64,000 bases of DNA from positions 3,906,001 through 3,970,000 of the forward strand of contig NZ_CP150170.1 of NCBI RefSeq assembly GCF_037963865.1, given 5' to 3'. Below the pieces are notes generated by a model. It made no database searches, was not told where the DNA came from, and saw nothing but the letters and a program-made list of their open reading frames with translations. Each line of letters starts with the position of its first letter. Position 1 is the stretch's first letter. Origin of the DNA: Paenibacillus sp. FSL R10-2734. GTDB taxonomy: Bacteria; Bacillota; Bacilli; Paenibacillales; Paenibacillaceae. Position numbers and translations under genes: made by a program. Shown here piece after piece: positions 42,061 through 49,685 of this stretch.

Positions 42061-42663
42061 TTGCTGAAGTCTGTAGTTGTCGTAATAGTACTTGTAGTTG
42101 TATCAGCAGTCGTAGGTTCTTTTTTTCTGACAAAGAGACAGAAGGGGTACGCCAAGGAATCCGTTATTGATCCACTCAAAATCACAATTCAGGATGTAGA
42201 CCGTATGGAAGATGGATCGGAGTTTGAGGAATACCTGTATCGTTTATTTTCAGCTTTGGGATATAAAAATGCTTACAAAACACCGAGAAGTAGAGACTTT
42301 GGTACTGATTTAGTTTTTACGGATCGGGAAGGATATCGAAATGTCGTCCAAGCAAAGCGTTATTCATATCCAGTAGGATTAGGGGCTGTTCAAGAGGTTT
42401 ATGGTTCGATGAGGTATTACCGAGCAAAGAAGTCCATGGTCATAACTTCAAATCATTATACAGCAGCATGCGAAGAACTTGCAGGACATAATGCTGTGAA
42501 ATTACATAATCGAAGTGATCTAATAGAGATTATCGACTTATTTAAGGCAGGACAGATAGACAAAGTAAAGGATCTCATAGAGGCGGAACCTAGGGTGATA
42601 TTAGACTCATGGGATGGTTATATGAAGAGTAATAAAATCATAAAAAAGGATTATAAATCATAA
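42061..42663 (+). CDS. Membrane-anchored Mrr-like nuclease 2
   Basis: A 200-residue protein from TTG 42061, placed seven bases after GGAGG. The earlier ATG at 41923 lacks such a site. One membrane helix (SVVVVIVLVVVSAVVGSFFL) precedes an Mrr_cat domain with FEEYLYRLFSALGY, Asp83 in FGTDLVF and VVQAKRY with Gln97 and Lys99. The layout copies that of nuclease 1, though sequence is diverged. A small membrane protein follows. Confidence 0.72.
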   Translation: MLKSVVVVIVLVVVSAVVGSFFLTKRQKGYAKESVIDPLKITIQDVDRMEDGSEFEEYLYRLFSALGYKNAYKTPRSRDFGTDLVFTDREGYRNVVQAKRYSYPVGLGAVQEVYGSMRYYRAKKSMVITSNHYTAACEELAGHNAVKLHNRSDLIEIIDLFKAGQIDKVKDLIEAEPRVILDSWDGYMKSNKIIKKDYKS

Positions 42664-42718
42664 AAACGACTGGTTGCGAAGAAATAGATAGTTCGGAGAA
42701 CAAGGAGTTTTTATACTG

Positions 42719-42862
42719 ATGAATAATGCAGATTTTCAATACAAAAATACATACTTTTTCATAGGGAATCCTGCGATTCTATGGATCACCATACTTGGCT
42801 TAGTGTTACTGGGATTTGTTTTGTTTTATTTCATTAAGAAATACATAAAGAGAAGAAGATGA
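42719..42862 (+). CDS. 47-residue membrane protein
   Basis: MNNADFQYKNTYFFIGN, then a helix ILWITILGLVLLGFVLFYFI and a basic tail KKYIKRRR. CAAGGAG precedes the ATG. It lies 55 bases after nuclease 2 and probably shares its transcript. No family recognised. Confidence 0.55.
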   Translation: MNNADFQYKNTYFFIGNPAILWITILGLVLLGFVLFYFIKKYIKRRR

Positions 42863-42893
42863 GAGACAGGTATTTTAATACATAGGAGTGATC

Positions 42894-43118
42894 ATGTTGA
42901 GTAATGTATACAAAGTCCTACAGACAGACTCTGACTTTCTAACAGCAGCCCTAACACAGTCCCAGTCCCAGTTAGATATAGTTGAACGGCGTGGTGATCT
43001 GGCTGGATGTCTAATTGATTGCGGCGGTCCAGTACAAAAATGGAGCCCTATTAGTGTGAAAGTTGCTGATGCTTATTACATGAAAACTGAATTTGAATTC
43101 AGGATGGTTTTGGCTTAA
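42894..43118 (+). CDS. Small phage-type protein
   Basis: A 74-residue protein, SNVYKVLQTDSDFLTAALTQ, with DLAGCLIDCGGPVQKW in the middle. TAGGAG lies upstream. Its own terminator follows. No family recognised. Confidence 0.45.
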   Translation: MLSNVYKVLQTDSDFLTAALTQSQSQLDIVERRGDLAGCLIDCGGPVQKWSPISVKVADAYYMKTEFEFRMVLA

Positions 43119-43131
43119 GTGTGTATAACAA

Positions 43132-43169
43132 ATACCCCGTCGACCTTAATTGGTCAACGGGGTATTTTT
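43132..43169 (+). terminator. Strong terminator
   Basis: ATACCCCGTCGACC, loop TTAATT, GGTCAACGGGGTAT, then TTTT. Confidence 0.85.
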
Positions 43170-43278
43170 GCTTTCAGGAAACATCCTCTTACCGGGGATA
43201 TCAATTACATATGCACGATAAGGATAATTAACTTACTCTTCAGAATATCGTGCCTTGACACACAAGGTTTTCGTGACC

Positions 43279-43482
43279 TTAACGTTTTTTTAGCTTTAAA
43301 ATAAAATTCGCAATTGATACAAGAGCTAAAATTGCTAACAGAATATTAGTCATAGATAACGTCTCGTTTAAATTATTTATGCTATCAACAGACCTACCAG
43401 TTAATTGGCCAATACTATCCGCGACACGACCTATATTACTAGAAATTCCATTGATGTATTGAACAATATCCTCTTCACTCAT
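43279..43482 (-). CDS. Small tail-anchored protein
   Basis: A 67-residue protein. A helical, probably coiled N-terminal half (DIVQYINGISSNIGRVADSI) is followed by a membrane helix (LLAILALVSIANFILKL) and KKR. GGGAGGTG lies before the ATG. It is divergent from the secreted protein at 43657. It resembles small phage XhlA-like proteins in layout only. Confidence 0.5.
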   Translation of the reverse strand: MSEEDIVQYINGISSNIGRVADSIGQLTGRSVDSINNLNETLSMTNILLAILALVSIANFILKLKKR

Positions 43483-43656
43483 AACGCAGCACCTCCCATA
43501 ATTTTAAAAATGTTTCTTTTTTTCTAAACTATTAAATAAATAGAATATATTACTAATTATACCATGTTAACAATGAGAGATCTCACATACAAGAATGTTT
43601 TATTATTATACAATTCCATTGTACATATTCCAAATAGAGGAAGGGGAAGCAAAATT

Positions 43657-44316
43657 ATGAAATGGAAATCAGCAATACCGGCATTAGCAATAACAATCAC
43701 CTTGATAGGAACAGCATTAGGATTTACTCCTTCAGTGAGTGCAGAAGAATCGAGTACAAAAATTAAGCTCGATGTTATTTCTGTGGACGTCCCCTATACT
43801 GAGCCCGGTTATTCTTTTAATAGAATAGAAACACCAACCGAGGTTAAGGTAGAGGTAATGGATGAAGCGGGAGAAGTTGTTGATGCTTACGGCGAAATAA
43901 AGGATCTTAGTAGTTCAAATTCTAAATCCACTCTGTTTGCTGCCGCTTCCGATCGTACTGTACTTGCATTCAAAGAAGTTGTAACGAATGGTTTTGTAAC
44001 AAATCGACTATACACTAGTCTCGTTATTAGAACAATTCCAGGAAGCTCTTTTGCACAGATCCAATCTGTTAACGAAACTTACTGGACCCCTGCTAGTTCC
44101 GATGGAACTTGGACGTTAGAAGAAAGACACGGTTATACCACTCCAAGAACTGGGTCGTATCCAACATGGCAAGTTACCGTAACAGGTACGGCAGTTGTTG
44201 ACACCGTAAGAACTGAATACGGCGGTGTCCAACTTAGTGGAATTGGGTGGAGTAGTACATCTGAAGGCCATTATCGTAAAATAATTGAAGCTGAATTTGC
44301 TTACTCTACTCAATAA
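43657..44316 (+). CDS. Secreted protein of unknown function
   Basis: A 219-residue protein. The signal peptide AIPALAITITLIGTALGF ends near VSAEE. The mature part is beta-rich with SVDVPYTEPGYSFNRIETPT, SFAQIQSVNETYWTPAS and PTWQVTVTGTAVV. The ATG at 43657 follows AGAGGAAGGGG. No catalytic motif is visible. It is the fourth secreted protein in the remnant region, apart from the stalk-type one. Confidence 0.6.
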   Translation: MKWKSAIPALAITITLIGTALGFTPSVSAEESSTKIKLDVISVDVPYTEPGYSFNRIETPTEVKVEVMDEAGEVVDAYGEIKDLSSSNSKSTLFAAASDRTVLAFKEVVTNGFVTNRLYTSLVIRTIPGSSFAQIQSVNETYWTPASSDGTWTLEERHGYTTPRTGSYPTWQVTVTGTAVVDTVRTEYGGVQLSGIGWSSTSEGHYRKIIEAEFAYSTQ

Positions 44317-44377
44317 GTGTGCTAATAAAGTGATTGTAGTACTTAATTAACTAAAGACCGGTTCATTGTTCATTAAC

Positions 44378-44413
44378 AACTCCCGCCCATGATTATCTTG
44401 GCGGGAGTTTATT
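44378..44413 (+). terminator. Terminator of the secreted-protein gene
   Basis: AACTCCCGCC and GGCGGGAGTT form a perfect 10-bp stem around a 12-base loop, then TATT. Confidence 0.75.
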
Positions 44414-44494
44414 CGTTCAATAGTAAGAAGTGAGGTAACCGTTCGGTAAGGAAAAATGCTGTTCTTTTTCGTCGTCTTCTCTATACAGAGGATG

Positions 44495-44650
44495 ATGAGT
44501 GGTTACTCGGTTCCTGTATGGGAAATCGTTCAGGATTTAAGCACTGATGCCAGCGCACTTTCGGATGCTGGCCAAGTGCATTACCAGTTCACTGATGACC
44601 ATGAGCAGAAGGGTATCCGCGGCTGGTTACTGAACCAACCATCACGATAG
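44495..44650 (+). CDS. Small hypothetical protein or fragment
   Basis: A 51-residue frame, MSGYSVPVWEIVQDLSTDAS then QFTDDHEQKGIRGWLLNQP. ACAGAGG lies very close before the ATG, so the start is uncertain. It precedes an SOS-type promoter and may be part of a phage gene. Confidence 0.35.
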   Translation: MSGYSVPVWEIVQDLSTDASALSDAGQVHYQFTDDHEQKGIRGWLLNQPSR

Positions 44651-44685
44651 GAGCATGGGGATAACCTCGCTGCTCCTTTTTCCAT

Positions 44686-44730
44686 TTGCATAAAAATCAA
44701 TATAATGGTTATAATACAAACAAATGTTCT
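44686..44730 (+). promoter_or_regulatory. Promoter with LexA-like SOS box
   Basis: TTGCAT, 18-bp spacer, TATAAT, then CAAACAAATGTTCTT, which is one base in each half from the Firmicute LexA consensus CGAAC-N4-GTTCG. The box overlaps the expected start of transcription. The block 44717-44758 is repeated at 32203-32244. Confidence 0.6.
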
Positions 44731-44749
44731 TATTTTGGGGGCGTTCACA

Positions 44750-44946
44750 TGAAAATGAATGTTGGCCAAATAGTTAAAATTGTATATATGGATAAAGCGG
44801 GGAAGATCACGCAACGAAAGATTGAGATCAAAGGTATTCGAGACGGTCGTATCAGGGCCAGCTGCATGAATACAGGTGCACCCCGCGTGTTCCTTACATC
44901 CAGCATCCTCGCTTGGCAGGCTATATCAGAGAAACGCTATGCTTAG
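44750..44946 (+). CDS. Small SOS-associated protein
   Basis: A 65-residue protein, MKMNVGQIVKIVYMDKAGKI then RKIEIKGIRDGRIRASCM. A WYL-like barrel is suggested by VKIVYMDKAGKITQRKIE. Such small proteins occur in Firmicutes beside UvrX/DinB polymerases under LexA control; no polymerase is present here, so it may be the remnant of such an operon. Its stop overlaps the next gene by 8 bases. Confidence 0.55.
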
Positions 44947-45118
44947 CGACACAGCCCGCAAACTACTGATGATCATGCGGCATTGCTCGGTGCATCACGG
45001 GTACATGCCTACGCTAGAGGTACTGGAGACAAAGAGACTATCGATTTCCTCTTTCCGTGAGGCCGTAGCCTCAGTATCAATCATGACCTTGCCTTCTACG
45101 AAAATAAGGGTGGAATAA
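44939..45118 (+). CDS. Small helix-turn-helix-like protein, possibly truncated
   Basis: A 59-residue protein, MLSDTARKLLMIMRHCSVHH, then GYMPTLEVLETKRLS, the first helices of a winged-helix-like domain. The 8-base overlap with the gene before suggests coupled translation. The C-terminal third changes character (SVSIMTLPSTKIRVE), so a frameshift could have truncated it. Confidence 0.45.
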   Translation: MLSDTARKLLMIMRHCSVHHGYMPTLEVLETKRLSISSFREAVASVSIMTLPSTKIRVE

Positions 45119-45167
45119 AATGATGACACATAAATAATTACCCCTTCATTGCTGTTGGGACTGACTG

Positions 45168-45281
45168 ATGTTCGAAAATCAGACTAGACTGGCACACGTT
45201 ACAAATGATTATGAGTGGCAATTGGAACTTCAACGTAAGCTGGAGGTGCTCCGGTTGACGGGACGGGTTCCAAAGGCTTAA
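45168..45281 (+). CDS. Short ORF, possible gene fragment
   Basis: MFENQTRLAHVTNDYEWQLE then LQRKLEVLRLTGRVPKA, 37 residues, helical. No clear ribosome binding site. It follows the SOS genes and could be the end of the prophage remnant. Confidence 0.3.
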   Translation: MFENQTRLAHVTNDYEWQLELQRKLEVLRLTGRVPKA

Positions 45282-45540
45282 CATATATAATAGAAGGAAC
45301 GCATTTATAAGAAATTAGAACAAAAGAAAATCATCTGATAAAATCACGGAAAAATCACATAATCTCTTTTCATTAGTTGGTACTTGTTTCTACTATTAGA
45401 AGGTATATGTCCATGAGCGGAAAAAGTAGATCATATTTTTACACTGGTTTTGACCTGTTTTGATGGGCTATGTAATAATATAATAAAGTATATATTCAAA
45501 AACGTGATTCTAGACTGGAGATGAAACCATTGGGAAATTG
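45282..45540. other. Intergenic stretch before the CNNM gene
   Basis: A/T-rich DNA with no gene. It contains TAATAATATAATAAAG-type sequence near 45471-45487 that may hold promoters for the CNNM leader. Confidence 0.4.
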
Positions 45541-45641
45541 ATACTGAAAGGAACAACTGGCAAGCTTCTTGCCAATACTCTGAAAAAACGAAGGAGGTGG
45601 GCCTATCCATCTGTATGTTGAATGATGGATAGGATTATAAA
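45541..45641 (+). promoter_or_regulatory. Structured leader of the CNNM gene
   Basis: GGCAAG-CTT-CTTGCC makes a hairpin at 45559-45573. AGGAGGTGGG at 45592-45601 is followed by CCTATCCATC, which pairs with GATGGATAGG at 45624-45633. That right arm includes the ribosome site (ATAGGA) of the TTG start at 45642, so the hairpin could block translation. A 5-codon ORF (ATG 45615 to TAG) lies in the loop side. Control by ion or leader translation is a guess. Confidence 0.4.
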
Positions 45642-46958
45642 TTGAGCGACCCTTTACCCGGTATATTACACGTAGGTCTTATTATTCTGTTGGTGTTATT
45701 AAATGGATTCTTTGTTTCAGTCGAATATGCAATGGTAAAAGTACGAAGCGGTAGAATTGATACCCTTATTGAAGAAGGTAGTAAAAAAGCTTTAAAAGCA
45801 AGAAGCATCGTACGCAACTTGGAAGGTTATCTATCCGCCTGTCAGCTTGGTATTACATTGGCTTCGCTTGCACTAGGATGGCTGGGGCAACCAGCGATTG
45901 CAAACCTTGTCGGGCCATTATTAGGAAGTATAGGGTTTGGAGTAACCACTGTTAATGTTGTATCTTTGATTATTGCTCTAATGTTCATTACTATCTTGCA
46001 TATCGTATTAGGAGAGCTTGCACCTAAGACCATTGCAGTTAACAAGGCTGAATCTGTCCTCTTGCTAACAGCTGGACCGATGAATGTGTTTTACAAGATC
46101 ATGTATCCAGTGATATGGATCGTAAATGGGATGGCACGTGGTTTATTACGGATCGTCCGTTTAGCCCCTGCTTCAGAGCTGGGAACGGCGCATACGGAAG
46201 AAGAAATCCGTATTATCATGCAAGAAAGTAATAAAAGTGGCTTTATTGATAATACCGAAATGACGTTGGTAGACAATATTTTTGAATTTGTTGATACAAT
46301 GGCTCGGGAGATCATGATTCCTCGGACCGAAATGATCTGCTTGAATAATAATCTTTCAACAGAAGAGAACCTTGAGATTGCTTTTGATGGAATGAGGACG
46401 CGTTATCCAGTCTGTGATGGAGATAAGGATCACATTCTAGGCTTCATTCATATCAAGGACTTAATTAGGGATCGTGAACAAAGCTATAATAAATTAATTC
46501 GTCCTATACTAACCGTACCAGAATCTATTCAGATTAGTGCTCTGCTGAAGGTCATGCAGCGTGCGAAGACACAAATCGCCATTCTGATTGATGAGTACGG
46601 TGGAACTTCCGGAATGGTTACGCTGGAAGATATCATGGAGGAAATTGTGGGAGAAATTCAGGATGAATTCGATGAAGAACGTCCTGGTGTTGAGAAGCTG
46701 GGAGAGGATGAACACTCCATTGACGGCTTGATGCTTATTGAAGAGATTAATGATCTTTTGGATCTCCATATGGAAACTGAAGATTATGATACGATTGGCG
46801 GTTGGATGTATTCTAAACTGGAGGTTAATCCACCTCAAAAAGGATTGTCTGTAGAATTTGATGATCATCTGTTTATTGTGGAAGAAACGGATAATAAACG
46901 GATTTCTCGAATCAAGCTACTGAAGTTGCAGTTATTGACTGAAGAAGCTGGTGCTTAA
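45642..46958 (+). CDS. CNNM/CorC-HlyC family transporter protein
   Basis: A 438-residue membrane protein. A DUF21/CNNM domain (about residues 1-190) with four membrane segments starts LHVGLIILLVLLNGFFVSVE. Paired CBS domains follow at about 200-330 (DNTEMTLVDNIFEF and AILIDEYGGTSGMVTLEDI), then a CorC_HlyC domain to the end (IDGLMLIEEINDLLDL). This family moves Mg2+ or Co2+, or resists Mg2+ excess. The TTG at 45642 is the only plausible start in frame. Confidence 0.85.
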   Translation: MSDPLPGILHVGLIILLVLLNGFFVSVEYAMVKVRSGRIDTLIEEGSKKALKARSIVRNLEGYLSACQLGITLASLALGWLGQPAIANLVGPLLGSIGFGVTTVNVVSLIIALMFITILHIVLGELAPKTIAVNKAESVLLLTAGPMNVFYKIMYPVIWIVNGMARGLLRIVRLAPASELGTAHTEEEIRIIMQESNKSGFIDNTEMTLVDNIFEFVDTMAREIMIPRTEMICLNNNLSTEENLEIAFDGMRTRYPVCDGDKDHILGFIHIKDLIRDREQSYNKLIRPILTVPESIQISALLKVMQRAKTQIAILIDEYGGTSGMVTLEDIMEEIVGEIQDEFDEERPGVEKLGEDEHSIDGLMLIEEINDLLDLHMETEDYDTIGGWMYSKLEVNPPQKGLSVEFDDHLFIVEETDNKRISRIKLLKLQLLTEEAGA

Positions 46959-46980
46959 TGAACTAATTTATATTTTTAAG

Positions 46981-47012
46981 GACACAGTGCTATAGCGCTG
47001 TGTCTTTTTTTA
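46981..47012 (+). terminator. Terminator of the CNNM gene
   Basis: GACACAGTGC, loop TATA, GCGCTGTGTC, then TTTTTTTT. Confidence 0.9.
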
Positions 47013-47200
47013 ACTATAATAGAATTCATAAAATTTCGAGACTGTGGAGAAATGTGAAACGAATTCAAGGGATGGGCCTATATTCAATGGGTGGCCATAG
47101 GGAGCCTTGTTTTAATTAAGCACACGCCTCTTTGGGATGTAGAACGGACATGAGAGGACCTTATATCCTCCGAAATGCATGTTTTAGTTGAGCTTACGGA

Positions 47201-47667
47201 CAAATGTATGCGAAAAACAGAATACATTGTGCCGCCGGTAACGTAAACGAGCCAAATGTATGCGAAAAACAGAATACAATGTACCTCCAGTAACGTAAAC
47301 GAGCCAAATGTATGCGAAAAACCGAACACAATGTGCCACCAGTAACGTAAAGAGCCATATGTATGCGAAAAACCGAATACAATGGGCCGCCGGTGACGTA
47401 AACGAGCCAAATGTATGCGAAAAACCGAATACAATGTGCCGCCAGTGACGTAAACGAGCCAAATGTATGCGAAAAACCGAACACAATGTGCCGCCGGTGA
47501 CGTAAACGAGCCGAATGTATGCGAAAAACCGAACACAATGTGCCGCCGGTGACGTAAACGAGCCGAATGTATGCGAAAAATCGAATACAATGTGCCGCCG
47601 GTAACGTAAACAAGCCGAATGTATGCGAAAAACCGAACACAATGTGCCACCGGTAACGTAAACGAGC
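47201..47667. repeat. Nine tandem 52-bp repeats
   Basis: Units start at 47201, 47253, 47305, 47356, 47408, 47460, 47512, 47564 and 47616. Each contains ATGTATGCGAAAAACCGAA, then CAATGTGCCGCCGG and TAACGTAAACGAGCC with a few changes; unit 3 is one base short. The length is not a multiple of three and no frame is disrupted on the minus strand, so all three frames stay open for 0.5 kb, an artefact. No spacers, so not CRISPR. Function unknown. Confidence 0.9.
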
Positions 47668-47993
47668 CAGCGCTGTTATTCGCCCTGAATCACCCGGGAA
47701 TGGGCTTGTTATTAGGGAATAAATGCAGTATTGTCCGTCCCTTATATATGTGCTCATTTCATCGAAATCAAGGCAATAAGGTCCGTAAGCGGAACCTCAC
47801 TACGAAGGTGTATGGATACGAGTATGAATTACGGATGTACTCAGCTTGTAACTCTACTTCCAAGTACGCCATCAGGCGTTTTTTTACAGTGGTTTTACAG
47901 TATTGTTTGCCAAAAAGAGATTAAAAATTATATAATTTTAAATGTATATGATAAAAACTACATTAGTCCACAGAGGACAGAAAGGAATTCTCC
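47668..47993. other. Intergenic stretch before bdbD
   Basis: No gene is supported; overlapping frames at 47619-47997 lack ribosome sites. A/T-rich sequence at 47925-47960 (TTATATAATTTTAAATG) probably holds the bdbD promoter. Confidence 0.45.
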
Positions 47994-48746
47994 TTGAGTA
48001 AACCTAATAAAAGTACAAGCGTTCCCCAGCTAAGCAAACAAGAAAAACGTCGGGTAGAACAGGAGCAGCAAAAGCAGAAGACGAGAATTTTAATTATCAG
48101 TTCTATAGCTTTAGTGGTTATCATTTTCGTTGGATTGTTTATGTTAGCCTCGAAAGATGCTGCAAAAAATGCCACTACAGGAGAACCGGTAGCCTTTAAT
48201 TACAGTGAGCTGCCAAGGATCGGTAAAGAGGATGCACCTGTTAAACTTGTTGAATTTGGAGATTTCAAATGTCCAGCCTGTTCCCAATTTGCTACTTCAG
48301 TTAAACCGCAAATTGTTCAAGATTTTGTCAACGAAGGGAAGGCAGCGCTCTACTTTGTAAACATGGCTTTTGTTGGTCCAGACTCTGAGACTGCCTCACT
48401 TGCTGCATTATCTGTATATCATCAGAATAATGATGAATTCTGGAAGTTCTATGATGCTGTATATGCACAACAAGGTGATGAAAGCGTAGAATGGGCGACT
48501 GAGGATTTCCTTGTAAGCCTTGCGGAGAAAGAGAAGTTAGCTATTGATTACGAATTACTTCGTAAAGACATCAAGGAGCGCACTTATGCGGATGAGCTGA
48601 ATAAAGGCATTCAGTTGGCAAGCGACTCAGGTGTGACTACTACGCCATCACTCTACATTAATGGAGTAAAAACTGCTGAGCCATTCGACATTGAAGCGAT
48701 TACAACTGAAATTAACGCCGCTGCAAAAGCTGTGGAGGCAAAGTGA
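47994..48746 (+). CDS. bdbD: Thiol-disulfide oxidoreductase, DsbA/BdbD-like
   Basis: A 250-residue membrane-anchored oxidant of exported thiols. A charged cytoplasmic head is followed by one helix (ILIISSIALVVIIFVGLFML, residues 32-51). The DsbA-type domain has CPAC at 93-96 and a cis-Pro loop in GVTTTPSLYING. The TTG at 47994 follows AAAGGA at a good distance. It overlaps the DsbB-like gene by four bases (GTGA), giving the standard pair. Confidence 0.85.
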   Translation: MSKPNKSTSVPQLSKQEKRRVEQEQQKQKTRILIISSIALVVIIFVGLFMLASKDAAKNATTGEPVAFNYSELPRIGKEDAPVKLVEFGDFKCPACSQFATSVKPQIVQDFVNEGKAALYFVNMAFVGPDSETASLAALSVYHQNNDEFWKFYDAVYAQQGDESVEWATEDFLVSLAEKEKLAIDYELLRKDIKERTYADELNKGIQLASDSGVTTTPSLYINGVKTAEPFDIEAITTEINAAAKAVEAK

Positions 48747-49207
48747 CAAAATTCCTATCTTTCTGCAAGCGTAACTGCCTGTATCTGGCCTGGTTTGTAT
48801 CATTAGTAGCTGTCGCCGGCAGCTTATATCTGAGTGAAGTATTGAAATATGAACCTTGTAAGCTTTGCTGGTTCCAGCGAATTTTCATGTATCCTCAGTT
48901 GATCCTATTGGGTATCGCGACGTTTCGAGGGGATAAACGCATCATCCCATATGTACTTCCATTAAGCTTGATTGGTGGCAGTATCTCGATCTATCATTAT
49001 GCGGAACAAAAGATCCCTGCGTTAAGTAAAATTCTTCCTTGTACGATAGGTGTTCCGTGTAATAAGGATTACTTGAACTTTTTCGGATTTATTACGATTC
49101 CTTTCCTTGCGTTAATCGCATTTGCTTTGATTAGTATTTTACTATGGTACGGACGCGAGAAAGAAGAAGTGATGGAGATAGATACAGAGGAAAGCATAGG
49201 ATTTTGA
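48743..49207 (+). CDS. bdbC: Disulfide formation protein, DsbB/BdbC-like
   Basis: A 154-residue protein with four membrane helices. CKLC at residues 39-42 and Cys100 with Cys106 are the two redox pairs of DsbB, which pass electrons from BdbD to quinone. WFQRIFMYPQ after the first pair is a conserved quinone-site motif. GTG start, overlapping the stop of bdbD. Confidence 0.88.
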   Translation: MTKFLSFCKRNCLYLAWFVSLVAVAGSLYLSEVLKYEPCKLCWFQRIFMYPQLILLGIATFRGDKRIIPYVLPLSLIGGSISIYHYAEQKIPALSKILPCTIGVPCNKDYLNFFGFITIPFLALIAFALISILLWYGREKEEVMEIDTEESIGF

Positions 49208-49291
49208 TTTTTAACTTTGTGTGATCCAAAAGAAATATGAAAATCGATTAAAAACACGGTGCAGAGGGATAATTAAAGAGAATGAAAGAGA

Positions 49292-49336
49292 GCATCCAAT
49301 AAGACGCTATATTTGCGCTTATTGGATGTTTTTTCA
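49292..49336 (+). terminator. Terminator of bdbDC
   Basis: CATCCAATAAG and CTTATTGGATG form a perfect 11-bp stem, then TTTTTTC. Confidence 0.85.
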
Positions 49337-49413
49337 TTCTTTTTTCATTTTTTTTCACGCTTTACTGTATACACTTTGTAGACTAATATTAGTCCTTGTG
49401 AGAAGTTGAATAT

Positions 49414-49605
49414 GCGCTGAATTTTCTTAGGAAAATCGGGGGAACCAATCTTGGCATTTGTGCCAATGGGGTGAATCGGAAAGGGTCAATTGGACTTGTA
49501 CCGTAGGGCTATACCACAGCCCGAATCCGCCAGCTAACCTCGTAAGCAAGGTGGGATAATGACCATGCATAGCATGCGGATCATTTCCGTATGCTATTTT
49601 TAGTG
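49414..49605 (+). ncRNA. c-di-AMP riboswitch (ydaO/yuaA type) with terminator
   Basis: The conserved segments are GGGGGAACCAATCTTGG, GGGGTGAATCGGAAAGGGT, then CCCGAATCCGCCAGCTAACC and TCGTAAGC, in order between 49438 and 49555. These are the hallmarks of the ydaO-yuaA RNA, which binds c-di-AMP and turns off expression. A terminator (AGCATGCGGA...TCCGTATGCT then ATTTTT) ends at about 49602. The kimA-type gene begins 80 bases later. A 14-bp perfect palindrome GACTAATATTAGTC at 49381-49394 lies just upstream. Confidence 0.92.
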
Positions 49606-49685
49606 TCTGCATTTATGAAATCCACCAATGAAAACAGCGCACGGAATCTCCGTTTCCGCTCTCAAAGAAAGGAACTGTATCCACA

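Noticed and set aside
30804..45281. Intact prophage
   Set aside because: No capsid, portal, terminase or tail genes are visible, many genes are frameshifted and the endolysin motif is changed. It is a remnant.
45541..45641. Known metal riboswitch (M-box or ykoY type) before the CNNM gene
   Set aside because: The leader is too short and lacks the conserved cores of these RNAs; only a hairpin can be supported.
47201..47667. CRISPR array
   Set aside because: The repeats are directly joined with no spacers, the unit is 52 bp, and no cas genes lie nearby.
47084..47757. Three overlapping minus-strand ORFs of 150-190 codons with repeated FAYI and FRIH motifs
   Set aside because: They are the three frames of a 52-bp tandem repeat that lacks stops, have no ribosome sites and cannot all be genes.
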